Part shown: in pieces, positions 35,447-47,712 of the stretch | How positions within the stretch are numbered: the stretch's first letter is position 1 | Layout: every line of letters starts with the position of its first letter | NCBI GenBank assembly: GCA_000467715.1 | Contig: AJFK01001090.1 | Location: 1-64,000 of the forward strand | DNA: 64,000 nucleotides | Source: Hysterium pulicare CBS 123377 | Taxonomy: Eukaryota > Ascomycota > Dothideomycetes > Hysteriales > Hysteriaceae | Direction of reading: 5' to 3' | Notes under the pieces: generated by a model | What the model was told of the DNA's origin: nothing | The model's database searches: none | The model's input: the letters and a program-made list of their open reading frames with translations, nothing else | Program-made: the position numbers and the translations under genes

Positions 35447-37215
35447 TTAAGAATTGTGCACATCCATATGTCTCTTGTGCTTATATGCTCCCGCCGACAC
35501 GGTGACTGTAGCCGTGTTAGTCACAGTCTTATAAACGGTCATGCCGCAAGGCGCAGTCTCATTGGCGGCTCCGGCAGTGACGTAGACGGTCGGTGTGATA
35601 GTGATGTAGACAGGAGCTTTACAACCACCGTCACCGCCGACGGAAGATAAAAGCGAGGCCGCAGCAGTCGCAGAAGAGGGAGATAGGTCGAATGACTCCG
35701 AGGTGGCAATGCTTGATCCAACCGCCAGAGCAGAAGTGGAAGGTAGGACAAATGGCCCTGAGGTGGCTATGCTTGATCCGGCCGCCTTGGTAGATGAAGA
35801 AGAAAATGAGGGTGCGTGTTCGGATGCAGTGCCAGCTCCTTTACCCGCAAGGCTGAGGGTTAAGGAAGTTGGCGAGGCGGTGATACTGGCTTCTGCAGCC
35901 CCAACGGATGAGAGCTTGGAGGGAATGCTGGAAGCAGCAGCTTTCGCGGATGTAGAAACTGAGGCGTGTGATTGGCCGAGTGAGATGGAGGTAGCAGACG
36001 AAGAAGATTTGACTATAGCCGCCGATGACATCGGACTAGCTTTGGCAGAGCTAGCTTCACCAGAAACAGCAGTGGCTGCACATCCAGCACCAGTAACGGC
36101 GGTTGCATCTGCAGGTCCAGATTGGAGTGGATTGCATCCAGGAAGTTTATCGAGAGGTGATTTATCATCACCTGGGAACTCGGGCGTGGCAGCACAATTC
36201 TTAAACTCAGGGTCAGAGTCTTCATTGACGAATTCGTCACCGAAGCAAGCCTTCATCTGATCTTCACCGCATCCACATCCGCAGTTGCAGTAGCCTTCGT
36301 CGGCGGTGGCCTTGCCTAGAACGCCTTTCTCCCAGCCGTTGAGCTATTGGATATATCAGCGAGGATTTCAAGCAACCAAGTTTATCTAGAACTTACAAAA
36401 TCAGCATGGAACCCGTAACCAGTTGGGTCACCATTGGCTAGAACCCATGGAACATCGTCGGAGCTATAATGGCCATCAAATGCTGACACATCGTACCAGA
36501 ATTCAATAAAGATGGTAGGAAATCTTGCAACTTTGAAGCCTTCGGGACAAGCATCCAAACCCTGACCGCCCGCCGTTGGCCATGTCATATGGGCACTAGG
36601 CTTCGCGGGGTCCAAGTCGTTGCCGTTCCAGCAAGCAGGGAATGTGAGTTGGGCAGCGAATCCATTGGGACAAGAGGTGAAACCCTTAGGGAAACCAATC
36701 GCATCCGTGGATTGGTAGTTTTCGCCCTTGCAAGACCACCCAAGTCCGGGACCCTTGTTCGTGCCGACGACTCCATCGTCGTGACGGAGCATGGCATTAC
36801 CGGTAATCATCCTGAAACCCTCGGGGAACTCGCTGACATTGGCTTTGACGTTGCCGGAATCGCCAAACTTATAGTAGATTTTCAGATATGTATCGGGTAC
36901 GCGATAAAAGCCAGTTCCGTTTCCATTCCAGAAAAGCGTCGGGCGCCAGTAGTTACTCTTATCGGGTTTAATGCGGGCTGTAGTACAGGTAGAAGCTTGA
37001 GTGTCTGCGAAATCCATGGTAGCGGCGATAGCATTTCCTCCATCGAAAGAGTGCAAGTGAGGGGATTCAATACCGGGGAATAGGGCAGGGTCAAGTCTTT
37101 GGTAGCTCATCGAAGGACCTCCACGGTTATAGAAGCTGAAATATGGTCCATGGCAATCGAATGCGGCGGCAGTGGTAGCTAGACCAGCAACCAGAGCAAT
37201 GAGGTTGGTGTACAT
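35447..37215 (-). CDS. Secreted DUF1996 protein with Ser/Ala-rich tail
   Basis: Two exons, 37215-36397 and 36343-35447, encode 571 aa. A signal peptide (MYTNLIALVAGLATTAAA) precedes a full DUF1996 domain (residues about 20-285: FYNRGGPSMSYQRLDP, SPHLHSFDGGNA, SNYWRPTLFWNGN, HMTWPTAGGQG, TIFIEFWYDVSAFDG). A Cys-rich linker (EGYCNCGCGEDQMKACFG) follows, then about 220 residues rich in Ser, Ala and Thr, likely O-glycosylated, with an internal 20-residue repeat (GSSIATSGPF / GSSIATSESF). DUF1996 has no firm activity; members are secreted fungal proteins often near carbohydrate enzymes. No GPI signal is seen, as the protein ends in a basic, polar stretch. Confidence 0.87.
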
Positions 37216-38440
37216 GGTGACTCTAGTACAGGAACAATGGGTCGACGAACGTATTTCAAATATGTCAAACGAGTGAATAGTATAGACTTGAAGCGAACGA
37301 AATAGAGTCTCGGACTCTCAAAGACTGTCAAAGGAATGTATAGCAAGAACGAAAAGAATGTAGGTATTCCTGTACCAATAGCCAAGAATGAGTGAGGCAG
37401 AAGAGGAGAGGGCAGCAGACCAGGGGATAAAGATAATTTATTGTCCTAACATCGGAAAGCCACTGCACCTTCGGAAACGAAACGAAACATGAGTGAACTC
37501 TTCGGGATGCAAGCGGCTGCCTACAAGACGCCCTAGGCAGATTGCATAGGGGCCGTGAGAAATCCTTCGACTTCGCACGGAAAAGGATACCTACCTGAGA
37601 GAGACCACATTTCTCAATTGCAATGGCTTGCAGATGATGAAACGGATGCAGAAGAAACAGCCCAGAAGCCAATTGCAGAGCATTGAAATTCCGATTCTGT
37701 GAATTGTTTCGCTGCAAAGGGTCTGGTGGAGCGAAACATTTCGAGAGGTGGCGGTCGGAGGATGTTGGGAGTGGTGGGGCAGCATCACGCGAATCGCGCG
37801 TGGCTGATGTTTGAAACTGGCTATGCATGCGAACATCCTCATCTAATAAAACACCATCCCGCTCTCTTGGCGAACAAATCGAAGCTCGTAGACGCCGAAG
37901 AAAACTCGACAAGCGTCTAGAATAACTAGAAGCACTCCGTACTATGCGTTCTTCACTAGGTCCCCCAAGGCTTAAGCGTCTGTATCTTTGCCCCTGCGTT
38001 GATCCTCTGCGTATCGAGTCCGTTATGGAGGTGGCGCTTTAAAACAGTACAACACATCGACAACCCTGCCGCCGGAGAATGCTGCACCTGCGACTTTGTC
38101 TGGCAACTCATGTCATGACAAGTGGAACGTCACGGCAATGCTTATGCTCCCCTCGAAATCAGCCCACATTCCAGGAGCTAGATTTCTCGAACATCATACC
38201 TCAAGGCTGTTGGCTTATTTCGCAGTCATGTAGAACATACGAGCTTGCTGATATGTCTGACACGCAAATGCCCATGCTAGCAGTATTTAAGTTTATGCTA
38301 GCTGGCTGTTTTCAACGATCCTGTAGGTTCCACTTCTAACCTCTCTAAAAGGCTCTCGTGCCTAAATAAACGACAGTCGACGACTTATCGTCCGTGACTC
38401 GTGCGAGTCTGACTCGCGGAGAAATGGTCTCCTCGGCGGC
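37216..38440. other. Intergenic with an uncertain minus ORF
   Basis: A minus frame 37912-37328 (194 codons) starts MSSFLRRLRAS, has a plausible donor (GTAGGT) inside it and overlaps the DUF1996 promoter. It has no recognised domain; its second half looks like translated UTR. Not called as a gene. Confidence 0.3.
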
Positions 38441-38917
38441 ATGTCTCCTGATAGATTTGCCCCTGCTGCTAACGTCGTGCCGTCTGCATATCTTTCGAAA
38501 TATTTCAGGGTTTGTCTTCTACCAGCTGGGACAGTTCGGATACTACAACAGTGATGAGCCTGGAAAGCCAAAATACGAAGAGCTAATTGAGGGGGACTGG
38601 AGGGATACTAGTTATGTGGTCGTGGTTGAGTCGAATCCAACAATACTCTTAGCGGTATTTACATCCTATACAACTTCTTCCTTGAGAACGAGTATCTGCA
38701 TCTTGTTGACAACCGGGTCCATATTTCTAGTAGTGCCTGGGGCAACCTGCCAGGAGAGAAGAGGCATATCGCCTGCGCCAAGATTGGGAAAGACATTCCC
38801 GACTTCAGACATGGAAAAGCTTTCATATCGACGAAAATACTATCTACCACTATGGATTCGAACTGGTACGGGCTATCAGATCCATGGCGGGTACCATCAT
38901 TCGTCGGTCGATTCTGA
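38441..38917 (+). CDS. Hypothetical small protein
   Basis: Model: exons 38441-38513 and 38631-38917 joined across a 117-bp intron (GTCTTC...TTGAG), giving 119 aa. The second exon reads as real protein (FFLENEYLHLVDNRVHISSS, SAWGNLPGEKRHIACAKIG). The exact first junction is uncertain, since an overlapping frame from 38394 is also open. No family recognised; no signal peptide or membrane segment. Confidence 0.42.
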
Positions 38918-39208
38918 AAAGTGTTTGATGCGATAAAGACCGTGGTCGGCTGCGCAAGGTGTTCCACGGACAGTTAAGATCAGTTTGCTCTCTTCCATTG
39001 TAAGAGTCTGGCAACAAATTCTTTCAAGTTCTAGCATCGTCAAAGGATATTGTATATTTTCTAAGACATGCAAGCAATCAAACACAGCATGATGTCCGGT
39101 CAGGAGTCTAGTAAGTCCTTAAAGGCTCGTAAATGCTGACCTTCAACTCCACTTCCCACATCCCAATCACTCAATCCCACACTATTAGTCACTGAGATCT
39201 TCTCCATC

Positions 39209-40034
39209 ATGCCATCAACCACACCTCGCATGTACTTTACCGCAGCTAGCGCACATCTCAACGTTCCCTTATCCTGCCCTTACAGACTTCTCCTTGGCAT
39301 TCCGAAATCCTGTTCAAAATCCTGTAACGAACTTCAGCCTTCCTCCTTGGATGAAATCGAATACATCTACCCCTACAACTGCATCCACCAAAACACGACA
39401 GACATGCTACATTGGTGCAAAATTCGCGCCATCTTCAAGCAACGATGTGGAGCCCCACTAAGTCACGACGATAAGATCTTCCTCCGTCATGCGTGTGCGT
39501 ATTTTTTTCAAGTATGAGACCACGACTGAGTTTGGTCCGGCGATGATCCGTGACCGGTTTGGAGACGAAGCGGCGAGGGATGCGGAAGAAGTTGCTGCGA
39601 TGTTGCGGCATGGGGCTGTTGCAGCTGCTCAGGCGGAGAATTCGGCTACATATGCGAATGAGATGCCGGCGTTTGGACGAGTCATGTTTTTAGCGAAGGT
39701 TGAGTTTGATGGAGCGCCTGAGGATATGACAAGCGCGGACGTAGACTTTGTCTTTCCGTATAATTGCATTCATCGGAATACTACGGATGAAGAGTTTGAT
39801 AGGAAGTTCGGGATGGTAAGGATGCATACCATGGTCATGGATGGAGATTTTCCTGATGATGTTCTGGAGGGTCTGAGCGAGGACAACAGGGAGACATGGA
39901 GAGAGGCCTGTAGGTACTTCAGGGAGCATGAGGGCGAGGCTGACATGGAAGCGATGGCGGAGTTGCCGGTGGAGCGGGTGAGAGATGTGGAGGAGGTGGC
40001 TGAGATGTTGAGGCGGGGATCTCCTTTCCAATGA
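39209..40034 (+). CDS. Unrecognised gene built of two tandem domain copies, frame offset between them
   Basis: The first frame (39209-39517, 102 aa) and the second (39489-40034, 181 aa) encode two copies of the same domain. Shared blocks in order are [Y/F]-PYNCIH-x-NTTD, [HE]AC-x-YF and DxEEVAxMLR-[HR]-G. The first copy crosses from one frame to the other at a run of seven T (39502-39508): six T would give one continuous product of about 275 aa. So the locus is a single gene with a one-base frame offset (mutation, sequence error, or less likely programmed slippage), or two overlapping genes. The second copy is acidic and better preserved. No signal peptide, membrane segment or known domain. 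Function unknown. Confidence 0.6.
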
Positions 40035-40326
40035 ACCCTGAGGTAAGGAGCCCTTGCAAGAGTAAGGGTAAGAATGGTCCAATGCTTGCGAAATGATAGT
40101 GTTCGTTTTGTTAGAGTTTGAGCTATACCTGTACACTTATCAATCTGAGTCGCGAACCAGCTGCTTCAGTAGCTTACGAACGTGTGACTGGTAGGAGCCA
40201 TGATGGTGAATTATTTCAGCATCTTGAGCGGAGACTTGAGTAACGAGGAAGCTAGTCTCAAGCACCGATGAGAAAGAATGTGAGGAGTGGTGAAAGACCG
40301 GCAAACAGCAGTGACCAGTATGCGTA

Positions 40327-41997
40327 CTACGTTGCATTTCCACCAGGCAACGTCCGACCTAGTACTTGGCACCAATGCACGAACCTCCATCGGTCGATTA
40401 AAGTTTCATGTTGATTTGGAGCCTCGGAAATAGAGGTATTTGTCCACGACTTCGATGTGACCAAGACCGAGCGGACTATAGCCATCTTCTGGGAGAGAAA
40501 GAACCCTGCTTGTCCGCTCCGTGACAAAGCATCCTGTTCCATCTGGGAGACTGTGATTGCCAAGATTTGGGACTCCTGTTCCAAATCTGCGCGCCGTGAG
40601 GATGACACCGCTCCGATGACTCGGTTCAAAAGTGCTAAGCAGGCCATATATAGTGCATCAACTTCAAACCGTTTGACACATTGCTCCTCACACATTCCAT
40701 CCGCTGGAATCTGAGCAAGGAGACGGTCAAAGCCTCGACGCCACTGAAGAAAGTTATCCCGAATCCGAAGACCTCGGATAATTACTGCGTTGATTGCTTC
40801 CTGGGTCGTTTCAACCTCATCACAAATCAATGCTGTTATGTCTTTGAATACCCCGGCGATAGGTACAAGATAGTTCCAGAAAGAAATAACAGTAGGACTT
40901 CGGTCTGAGAATGGGTGTCTGGGGTCATCGATGACGACCGATTCTATGGTCTTTTGCCAGTCATCTTGTTCGAGAAAACAGTCCCGGTTGCCCATTATAG
41001 ACTCAGTGTACTTGAACTGATTAGCCAGGGATCACATGGGCACAACCGTGATGCAACAACAGGAGATGGGACGGCTTACCAGGACTCCAACAAAGGCCAT
41101 GAGAAGTGACTTTTCATAGTCTGTCGTGTAATTATTTGGCCCACGATACCTGATCAGATGAGACGCTCCAGCGGTGTGGTGTCTCCAGGTATGCCCTGTT
41201 TCCCCCGAAAAGTTGAGGAGCTGACGCACATATCAGCCGATTTGTCGGAATCTAGTCCCGAGCATTATACATACCTCAAATAGGGCTAATATTTCCGTTG
41301 CACAGAGAACATCAGCATCCGTAGATGTTCTCTGGTCGTTCACAGCAGCCTGGAGACTCTGTAATGCTTTGCCGTAAAGAGCCATGACAGAACTGTTTGA
41401 GATACATTCGGGCGACCAAAGAACCTGGCGAGTCTTCGCAGCAAGACAATTCACAGCGTCATCCAGATAAGCTTTGGCTCCATAACGGCCTGGAATGTAG
41501 GAGAGATAAGACCACTGCCTACTACTGATTAGGCGCTGTAAGATGAATGGCTTGGAAGACAGAAAGAAAGCTGCAGCGCGGCCAACATGAATGGTGGTTA
41601 GCCCGGAGAGATCCAATATATCAACGCCGTAATGGTGCTTGACCAATTCAAATCTTGTGCTTCGTAGGGGTCTAGGGACTGGCCCAAAATGTGTGGAGAT
41701 CGCTAGAGGACTTCGTGCTTTCAAGCGTAAAGTTAGATATGGAAGAGGATTCTCTAGACCAAGAGATCCATTGGGCACACCCTCGATTCGATCATGCTCC
41801 TGGTTGGTAGAGCTATCCTGCCCAGCTTGTCTGACAGCAGGGTACTGCATACAATTGCGTCTTCCATAGTTGCCGCGCTGTTTTCGAGCAGTAGCCACTG
41901 CCTTCATAGCCTGTTTTCGAATTCGAGTTTGATCGGCCTTTTCTAGGCCAGCACCCTCCGCCGCCGAATGGTTGATGAACTCAAAGCCATTGTCCAT
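40327..41997 (-). CDS. Fungal-specific transcription factor domain protein lacking a zinc cluster
   Basis: Three exons (41997-41275, 41220-41080, 41016-40327) with phase 0 junctions give 517 aa. The N-terminus has the short motif seen at the start of many such proteins in this lineage (IRKQAMKAVATARKQRGNYG), then the long helical 'fungal transcription factor domain 2' region (including GASHLIRYRGPNNY and VISFWNYLVPIAGVFKDI). There is no Zn(II)2Cys6 cluster, so direct DNA binding of the Gal4 type is not expected. Related proteins are usually annotated as C6 transcription factors by their middle-homology domain alone. It is transcribed divergently from the carbonic anhydrase across 632 bp, so co-regulation is possible. 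Confidence 0.82.
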
Positions 41998-42629
41998 GGT
42001 TTCTACCGTTTTAGGAAAATGAAGAGCGGAGGAAAGTGAATGAATTCAGACGCCTGATGAAGTATGAGGATCGGGGGTATTTTAGAGACATGATGAGTGA
42101 TATAGATGTGGCTGACTCTGCGGAACAAAAATGCCCGATCGTGTATCCTAATTCGGTTAGCGCCATGCTTCGTCAGCGCCACTTCTCATATCTCCTATGC
42201 CTTGTTTCATCCTCCTCCTCCTCTCCTCCACAGCCGACATACGTATCTGCACGTAAGTCGCGATGGCATTTGCAATTTGGGTTTCATTGGCATCTTCCCT
42301 GTACCCAAAGCATGCTCCTCAGCTTTCAAATCTCACCGCTCCACAAGAGCGTGACAAGGCATCCACTGCCTCGATCTGGACGGCGACTGGAGGTATTGCT
42401 GCTTCAGGTTGTCGGTACCCTTGAGCACAGCAAGACTAATCGGCTCCGATTCACAACTCCTGACAGCTTGGATACGGAATCATTTCGAGCAAAGCATTCA
42501 TGGCCTCCAAGTATAAAGGCAGGCCATCGCGTTCAGCATCGCTAGACCATAACAACCAGGATATTCATCGATTCATCACTCGATCCTCCATATTCCAATT
42601 GAAAAACATCGTTCAAAAGCTTATTCGAG
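41998..42629. other. Divergent promoter region (TF-like / carbonic anhydrase)
   Basis: Includes TATAAA at about 42513, some 115 bp before the carbonic anhydrase ATG. A plus frame at 42036-42545 has no domain and is probably fortuitous. Confidence 0.5.
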
Positions 42630-43374
42630 ATGGCACCTTCAGTCTCTGAATTCATTGAGCGCAACAAGTATGATGCGCCTTTCTCTTGAGAAGAATTCGA
42701 GAATGCTGAATATAATCTAGAGAGAAAGCGAAGACTCACCAACCATTTCCAACCTTCTCTGAACTGCCCACGATGAGCCTCAGTCCACCAACGATTGCAA
42801 TCAGTAAGTGCTGTCACCAGTCGCTCCAGGAAGACCATTCTGATAGGCACTAGTCACATGTGTTGATCCTCGTTGCACGCCTGAGAACTATATAGGTTTT
42901 GAGGGAGTCGGTATGTCTAGCACCACCTTCGTAAAGCCGACGATTGGAGATGGAACTGACGTTGCAGCAGAAGCCGTTGTGATTCGAAACGTTTGTGGCC
43001 ATGTCGGCCCGGCTCTTAACTCCCTAGCTACTCTGGATATTGTCCTGAACTTGTCGGAGGTTATGGTCGTCCAGCATACAGATTGTGGCGCTCATCACTT
43101 CACGGATGGTGGTATTCGTGAAGTTTTAAAGAAGCGAGGCACTGGAGATGTGGATGTTGATGCGATGTCGTTTGGCGCCATTACCGAGTAATTTTTCTTG
43201 CCCGCTTAACGATGATTCATGGACCTGCTGACTTTGACCATTAGTGTTGAAACAAGTTTGAAGGCCGACATGGTGGTATTGGAGGAATCACCGTTGATAA
43301 GAAAGGAACTGAAAGAAAATGCCCATGGGTTTGTGTACGATATCAAGACAGGGCTGCTGAGAGGCATCCAGTGA
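42630..43374 (+). CDS. Beta-class carbonic anhydrase
   Basis: Five exons (42630-42667, 42721-42803, 42854-42910, 42968-43187, 43245-43374) give 175 aa with closed phases. The N-terminal helix (MAPSVSEFIERNK), then PPTIAIITCVDPR carrying the first zinc Cys with the Asp-Arg dyad, AVVIRNVCGHV, and VVQHTDCG with the zinc His and second Cys are all present, followed by FGAITDVETSLKAD and a C-terminal GFVYDIKTG strand. This is a complete, compact beta-carbonic anhydrase: CO2 + H2O to bicarbonate and H+, zinc-dependent, probably cytosolic as no targeting sequence is seen. Without splicing, the Cys-Asp-Arg zinc motif is lost from the frame, so simple ORF finding would call a truncated protein. Confidence 0.92.
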
Positions 43375-44113
43375 GATCCGGTGTTTCAATCAAGATTTAG
43401 GGACTCCAGACCGCTGAACACTTTCTCACTAGCACTGAGAAGCTCTAGTGGAATTCCGGATAGTGTGACAGTTAATCAATTCAAAGCACTCGTATTTCTT
43501 TCACAGATTTGCCTCGAAGTTAGAAGTAAGAGAACATCGAAAATACCACCTGACTACTGACTAGGTTTGGCAGAAATGCACAACAGCCAAATCACCTCAA
43601 AGTTCTATACGCTATCGTGATTCTTTACAGGCTGGCACAGTCGCCCATCTCTTCATCCGAACAAAGAAAGAAGATCGAGACCCGGAAGATGTGTAAAACC
43701 TGTTGGTAGGAATTCGCCACGTCAGGCGATAGGTGTTTAATATTCGTGTATCCAGAGAAATTAATGAAGTCAACGTTTTGGGCTAATCAACTCGGATCGC
43801 TTTATAGGGCGATGTGGGGTTTATGATTCGATCCAGGCAGTATAACAGGGCAGATATCATAGGTGTATCAGCCGATTCACGTGAATTTGATAGGTTTTCA
43901 CACCTACCGTATGGCTAACCGGGCTGATCACCCGTGCAGCCGTGGTCGCTGTCGGCCAGAAGTCCCAAACAAATTGCGGGGGAACCAGGTCCGGCAGTCC
44001 GTGCCTATTCGACGGACAGGGGTGAGTATGCAACCGGTCGCAAAATATATCAGATTACTATCCCACGATGTCGCGCGCTGTGGTTTTCGCGATTTCTTCA
44101 CGTCGTCGTCGAG
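43375..44113. other. Intergenic
   Basis: Upstream of the PTH11-like gene. Nothing supported. Confidence 0.5.
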
Positions 44114-45789
44114 ATGCCTACCTACCCTCTCCAAACGACGTGCCTGGCCGTGATATGTGGGACGCCGGTGCTGGCTACGATTTTTGTGGCACTGAGGGTA
44201 TACACAAGGCGGAAGCTCAGCATTCGGCTAGGATGGGGTAGGTCAACTGCGCTTCGGATGAAAGGCCAAGCTAACATGATGCTTTTCAGATGACTGGTTG
44301 ATTATAATACCTACGGTATGGGAAGATGCGTTTTTGGAGAGGACCATAGGAACTGACAAAGCCTCAGTTGATGTCAATCGCCTTGATTGGACCTTCGTAT
44401 AAACGTACGGTGTCTCGACTACTACAGTTTTGGGCATAGGACTTACAGAAACCAGATGTGAAGATGTGGCACGTGGGCATACACATTTGGGATGTGCCTC
44501 CAAACGAGATCGAGCCGAACTACGACGAGGAGTACGCAGTGCGTCAATGTATGAACACCGATTCCCAGAACAGTCACTGACCTCGGGCAGGTCCTGATGG
44601 CATTCAACCTCCTAAACATACCAATATTACCACTCGTTAAAGCCTCCATTATAATGCTTCTCCTGAGAGCTGGCGCAGTCTTGGAATGGCTCAAGAAAGT
44701 TCTCTATTTCATCCTCTTCTTTACGATCGCCGCAGCCGTCGTACCATGGTGCCTTTACATTTTTATATGTCCTCCTCAAACCGGAAATACTTGGAAACCT
44801 AGAACGTTTGGAAACCTTCATTGTCTGGGACGTCACAGCTATGGGCAGATGCTAATATGGGTCACTTGCGCCAACCTCATCACCGACATCCTCATCCTCC
44901 CGATTCCATTCTTGATTGTCAGGAGAATGATGAGCGCAAGGATAAGGTCAAGACTTGTGGTCATCGCCGTATTTACATCTAGCTTGGCGTAAGTTGTGCA
45001 TAACTACATATCCCCGAAAGACTTGGCTAATATAATCTCAGTGTGACAGGCATCGGCGCCGCCAAAATTTACCTCTCCTATCGCGACCGTCTCTACAGTC
45101 TCTTCAAACCTGACTGGACGTACCCAATTGATTACTGCATCAACCACATTGAAAATAACGTCGCCATCATCGTGGCCAACGTACCAATCCTCCGCGGCCT
45201 AGTCACGCGCTGGGTCTTTAACTTCAAAACAAAAGCGACACCCGTTGTCCGTGAGTACAGAGGTGACTGGCAATGGAGTTCATCAAACTCCTCTGCCTTC
45301 ACAAGGGTAGCAAGAAAGAACAAACTAGCACAGAGGATCCTCCCTTGCATTGAAGAACCTTTATCCACAACCCAGCACGGCGAACCAGATTATCCACCTA
45401 AAATCGTAACGACCGATTACCGCGGCTATCAAAAAAGGCGCGAACTAGTCAAGGTCCCCACGTACGATGACATAAGACCCACATACGACGACATAAGAAA
45501 AGCTACAATGGAAGGCTACGACGAGGAGAAAGGCTACAATGCGCTAGAGACGGTTAGGAGTATAGGGAGTTTAGGGTCCGCACCGACACTGGTGGATAGC
45601 CACGACATGGACATGAAGATCTCGGAATGCAGTCCGTCGTCGAGTCCAAGGAGAACTTCGAGCATAATGACGCCCATCTCGCCGCTCGATCGGAGGATGT
45701 CGAGTATACCGAGTCCGATAGCGCCGCTGAGTCCTGTTTTCGTGAGGGAGAGGGGGAGCGATGAGATATACCCACATAGGCCATTTTGA
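44114..45789 (+). CDS. Seven-transmembrane 'rhodopsin domain' protein, PTH11-like
   Basis: Six exons (44114-44237, 44290-44315, 44368-44404, 44456-44538, 44591-44988, 45042-45789) encode 471 aa; exon 2 is only 26 nt. Hydrophobic helices follow the family order: TCLAVICGTPVLATIFVALRVYTRR (TM1), DDWLIIIPTLMSIALIG (TM2 with the typical DDW), GIHIWDVP (extracellular loop), VLMAFNLLNIPILPLVKASIIMLLLR, VLYFILFFTIAAAVVPWCLYIF, GQMLIWVTCANLITDILILPIPF, and the last pair. A polar cytosolic tail of about 180 residues holds a tandem TYDDIR repeat and Ser/Pro-rich end. The family includes candidate GPCR-like sensors; it lacks an N-terminal CFEM domain. Ligand unknown. Confidence 0.85.
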
Positions 45790-47712
45790 TTGAGTTTTTT
45801 AGCATTAGCGAATGAATTGCATGGTTAATGAGTTTATTTTTTATTCTACAGCTCCGGTTATTGTACGGTGACGACTCCTCCCTGTATTCATTGACGCCTC
45901 CTTCGCCATTCACCATCATTTCCCCTTTCCATCCCAACCTCTTTCATCATACTGTCCCTCTCTACCAGACCACCCTTCCAAAAGCCCTATCGGCTCTCCC
46001 CCACCCACACATGGCCTCGGTCTCGGCTTCGGTTCAAAATGCATGCAAACTGAAGATCCCACCCTTCGCCTTACAAACAGAGTGCTGACCCTCGCTTCTT
46101 GCCGGTGCTCAGGCCCGCACATCCCGGTCGACTTGCAGGGCCCCTCGACCAGGTTCTCTCTCATCGGCTTACTGGATGGGGATTGGTAGAATCTGGGGTA
46201 CCCCGCCGGTAGAATAGGGCTAGAACATGGAATGTCGCGTGGTGCGCACTAGCGGAAGAATTATGGAAGACGGAGGCGTCTCTGCGCTTTGTTTGATGAA
46301 TGAGCGGGTTGCTGTTATTGGGGGAAAATAGGGAATGTGGGTGGAGGACTGAAAAGGGGTCTACTATATGGTGTACTGTGGCTTGTGTGCTATTAATCCT
46401 GGTGAAGCGGCGGGAGTTTCTAGGAGGGAGATTTTGCGGAGGAAAGGGAGGCGCCGAAGCTACGTACTTTGGTTCCTCAGCAGCTGTAGATGTACTCTGT
46501 GAGAAGCTGTATATTACCCTTTAAGCTATATGAAGTCCTCAATATAATACAACTACGCCCAAGGCATATGATTGAACTATTGAAATCGCAAGCGTAGGAA
46601 GTAAAGACCTTGTGATTTTTGATGCTCGGAACAACTATGCCTCTCGGTTGGGAAAAGATACTCGAAGCACATATCCAGTTTCCAGGCTTGCCCTGAAGAT
46701 AGTCAAGTTCACAAAGGGACCCTTCCACGCACATCTCGCTTCCAGAATCCCAGTTCTGCGAAGCCAACCATCCAGCTAGCTAAGTCCTCAGGTCAGACAA
46801 GAGCTGGGCAAACTACCTCTTCGTCAGTTATATCCTTCGTATTTCCATTTCGCTTGGATAGATGCATGAACACCCTAGCGACCACGCCGTCAAGCGTCGA
46901 AAGATTTCCCAGGCGTTTGCTAAGAATGTGACTATCGACGGCGGGCACCGGCGCGGGCGATTCACCATAACCTTAATGAAACGCCAAATAAGAGAGATAG
47001 TCCACCTAATTGGGCATAGCGCTGCTAGGCGCGCGATCTAAGGGGCCCGATCTTAATCTGGATAATTGGATACAGAACTGCCTAAATAACCGGGTCTAGG
47101 GCACACATCACCACCACCTCGTGAGTAATAAAATGCAGGCACAGCAGGTTTCTGGCAATCATGCGCGCGGCACTCACAGGTGATGTTCAGGGAAAAAACC
47201 ACTCGGTCGATTTTTCGACCGAGATTTGCTCGTTCTTTTCTTTCCTTGTTTCGAAGATGGGGAGTGCTGAGGTTACAGTGACATTGCCCCAGGTTCTCCT
47301 CCTTTTTTGAAAGTTTGTCCGACCCATGCATTGAAATTCGTAAGAAGTTTCCTTCCCAAATGTGATGGAAAATGCGGAAAATGCAAATGCTCCAATGATA
47401 ATCAGACGCCGAAAATCCTTAGCCTCCTGAAACCTTCGTCGGATAAAACAATCATGAATAGTACATGGACTTTTTTTGGTTGGTACATGGCGAAACTCCA
47501 TTGGCTCGCCCTCGCGTACTTGGTCACGGTTGGGTAAAAGAATCGAGGCGAGTAGGTACGGTGCGCTCGTGTAGATGTGTTGCGTTCCGGATAGGGTTAA
47601 GGTAAGGTATGCATGCATGAAGAGTTTACATCACCTGACTTCTGACCTAGTCCAGGTGAATAACGGGAAATTGAAAGATCGCCAAGGAAAACAATAATGT
47701 GACGTGCAGATG
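45790..47712. other. Intergenic, 1.9 kb
   Basis: No supported gene. The minus frames 47187-47618 and 47053-47331 overlap each other and lack motifs. Confidence 0.45.

Noticed and set aside
35703-36260. 185-codon plus-strand frame
   Set aside because: It is exactly antisense to the Ser/Ala-rich tail of the DUF1996 gene; low-complexity GC-biased sequence keeps the opposite frame open.
42542-42850. Minus-strand frame of 102 codons
   Set aside because: It lies antisense to exons 1-2 and the introns of the carbonic anhydrase, whose splicing is well supported.
42913-43191. Carbonic anhydrase lacking the Cys-Asp-Arg zinc motif
   Set aside because: The motif is in exon 3 (TCVDPR), upstream of the ATG that begins the longest simple frame.
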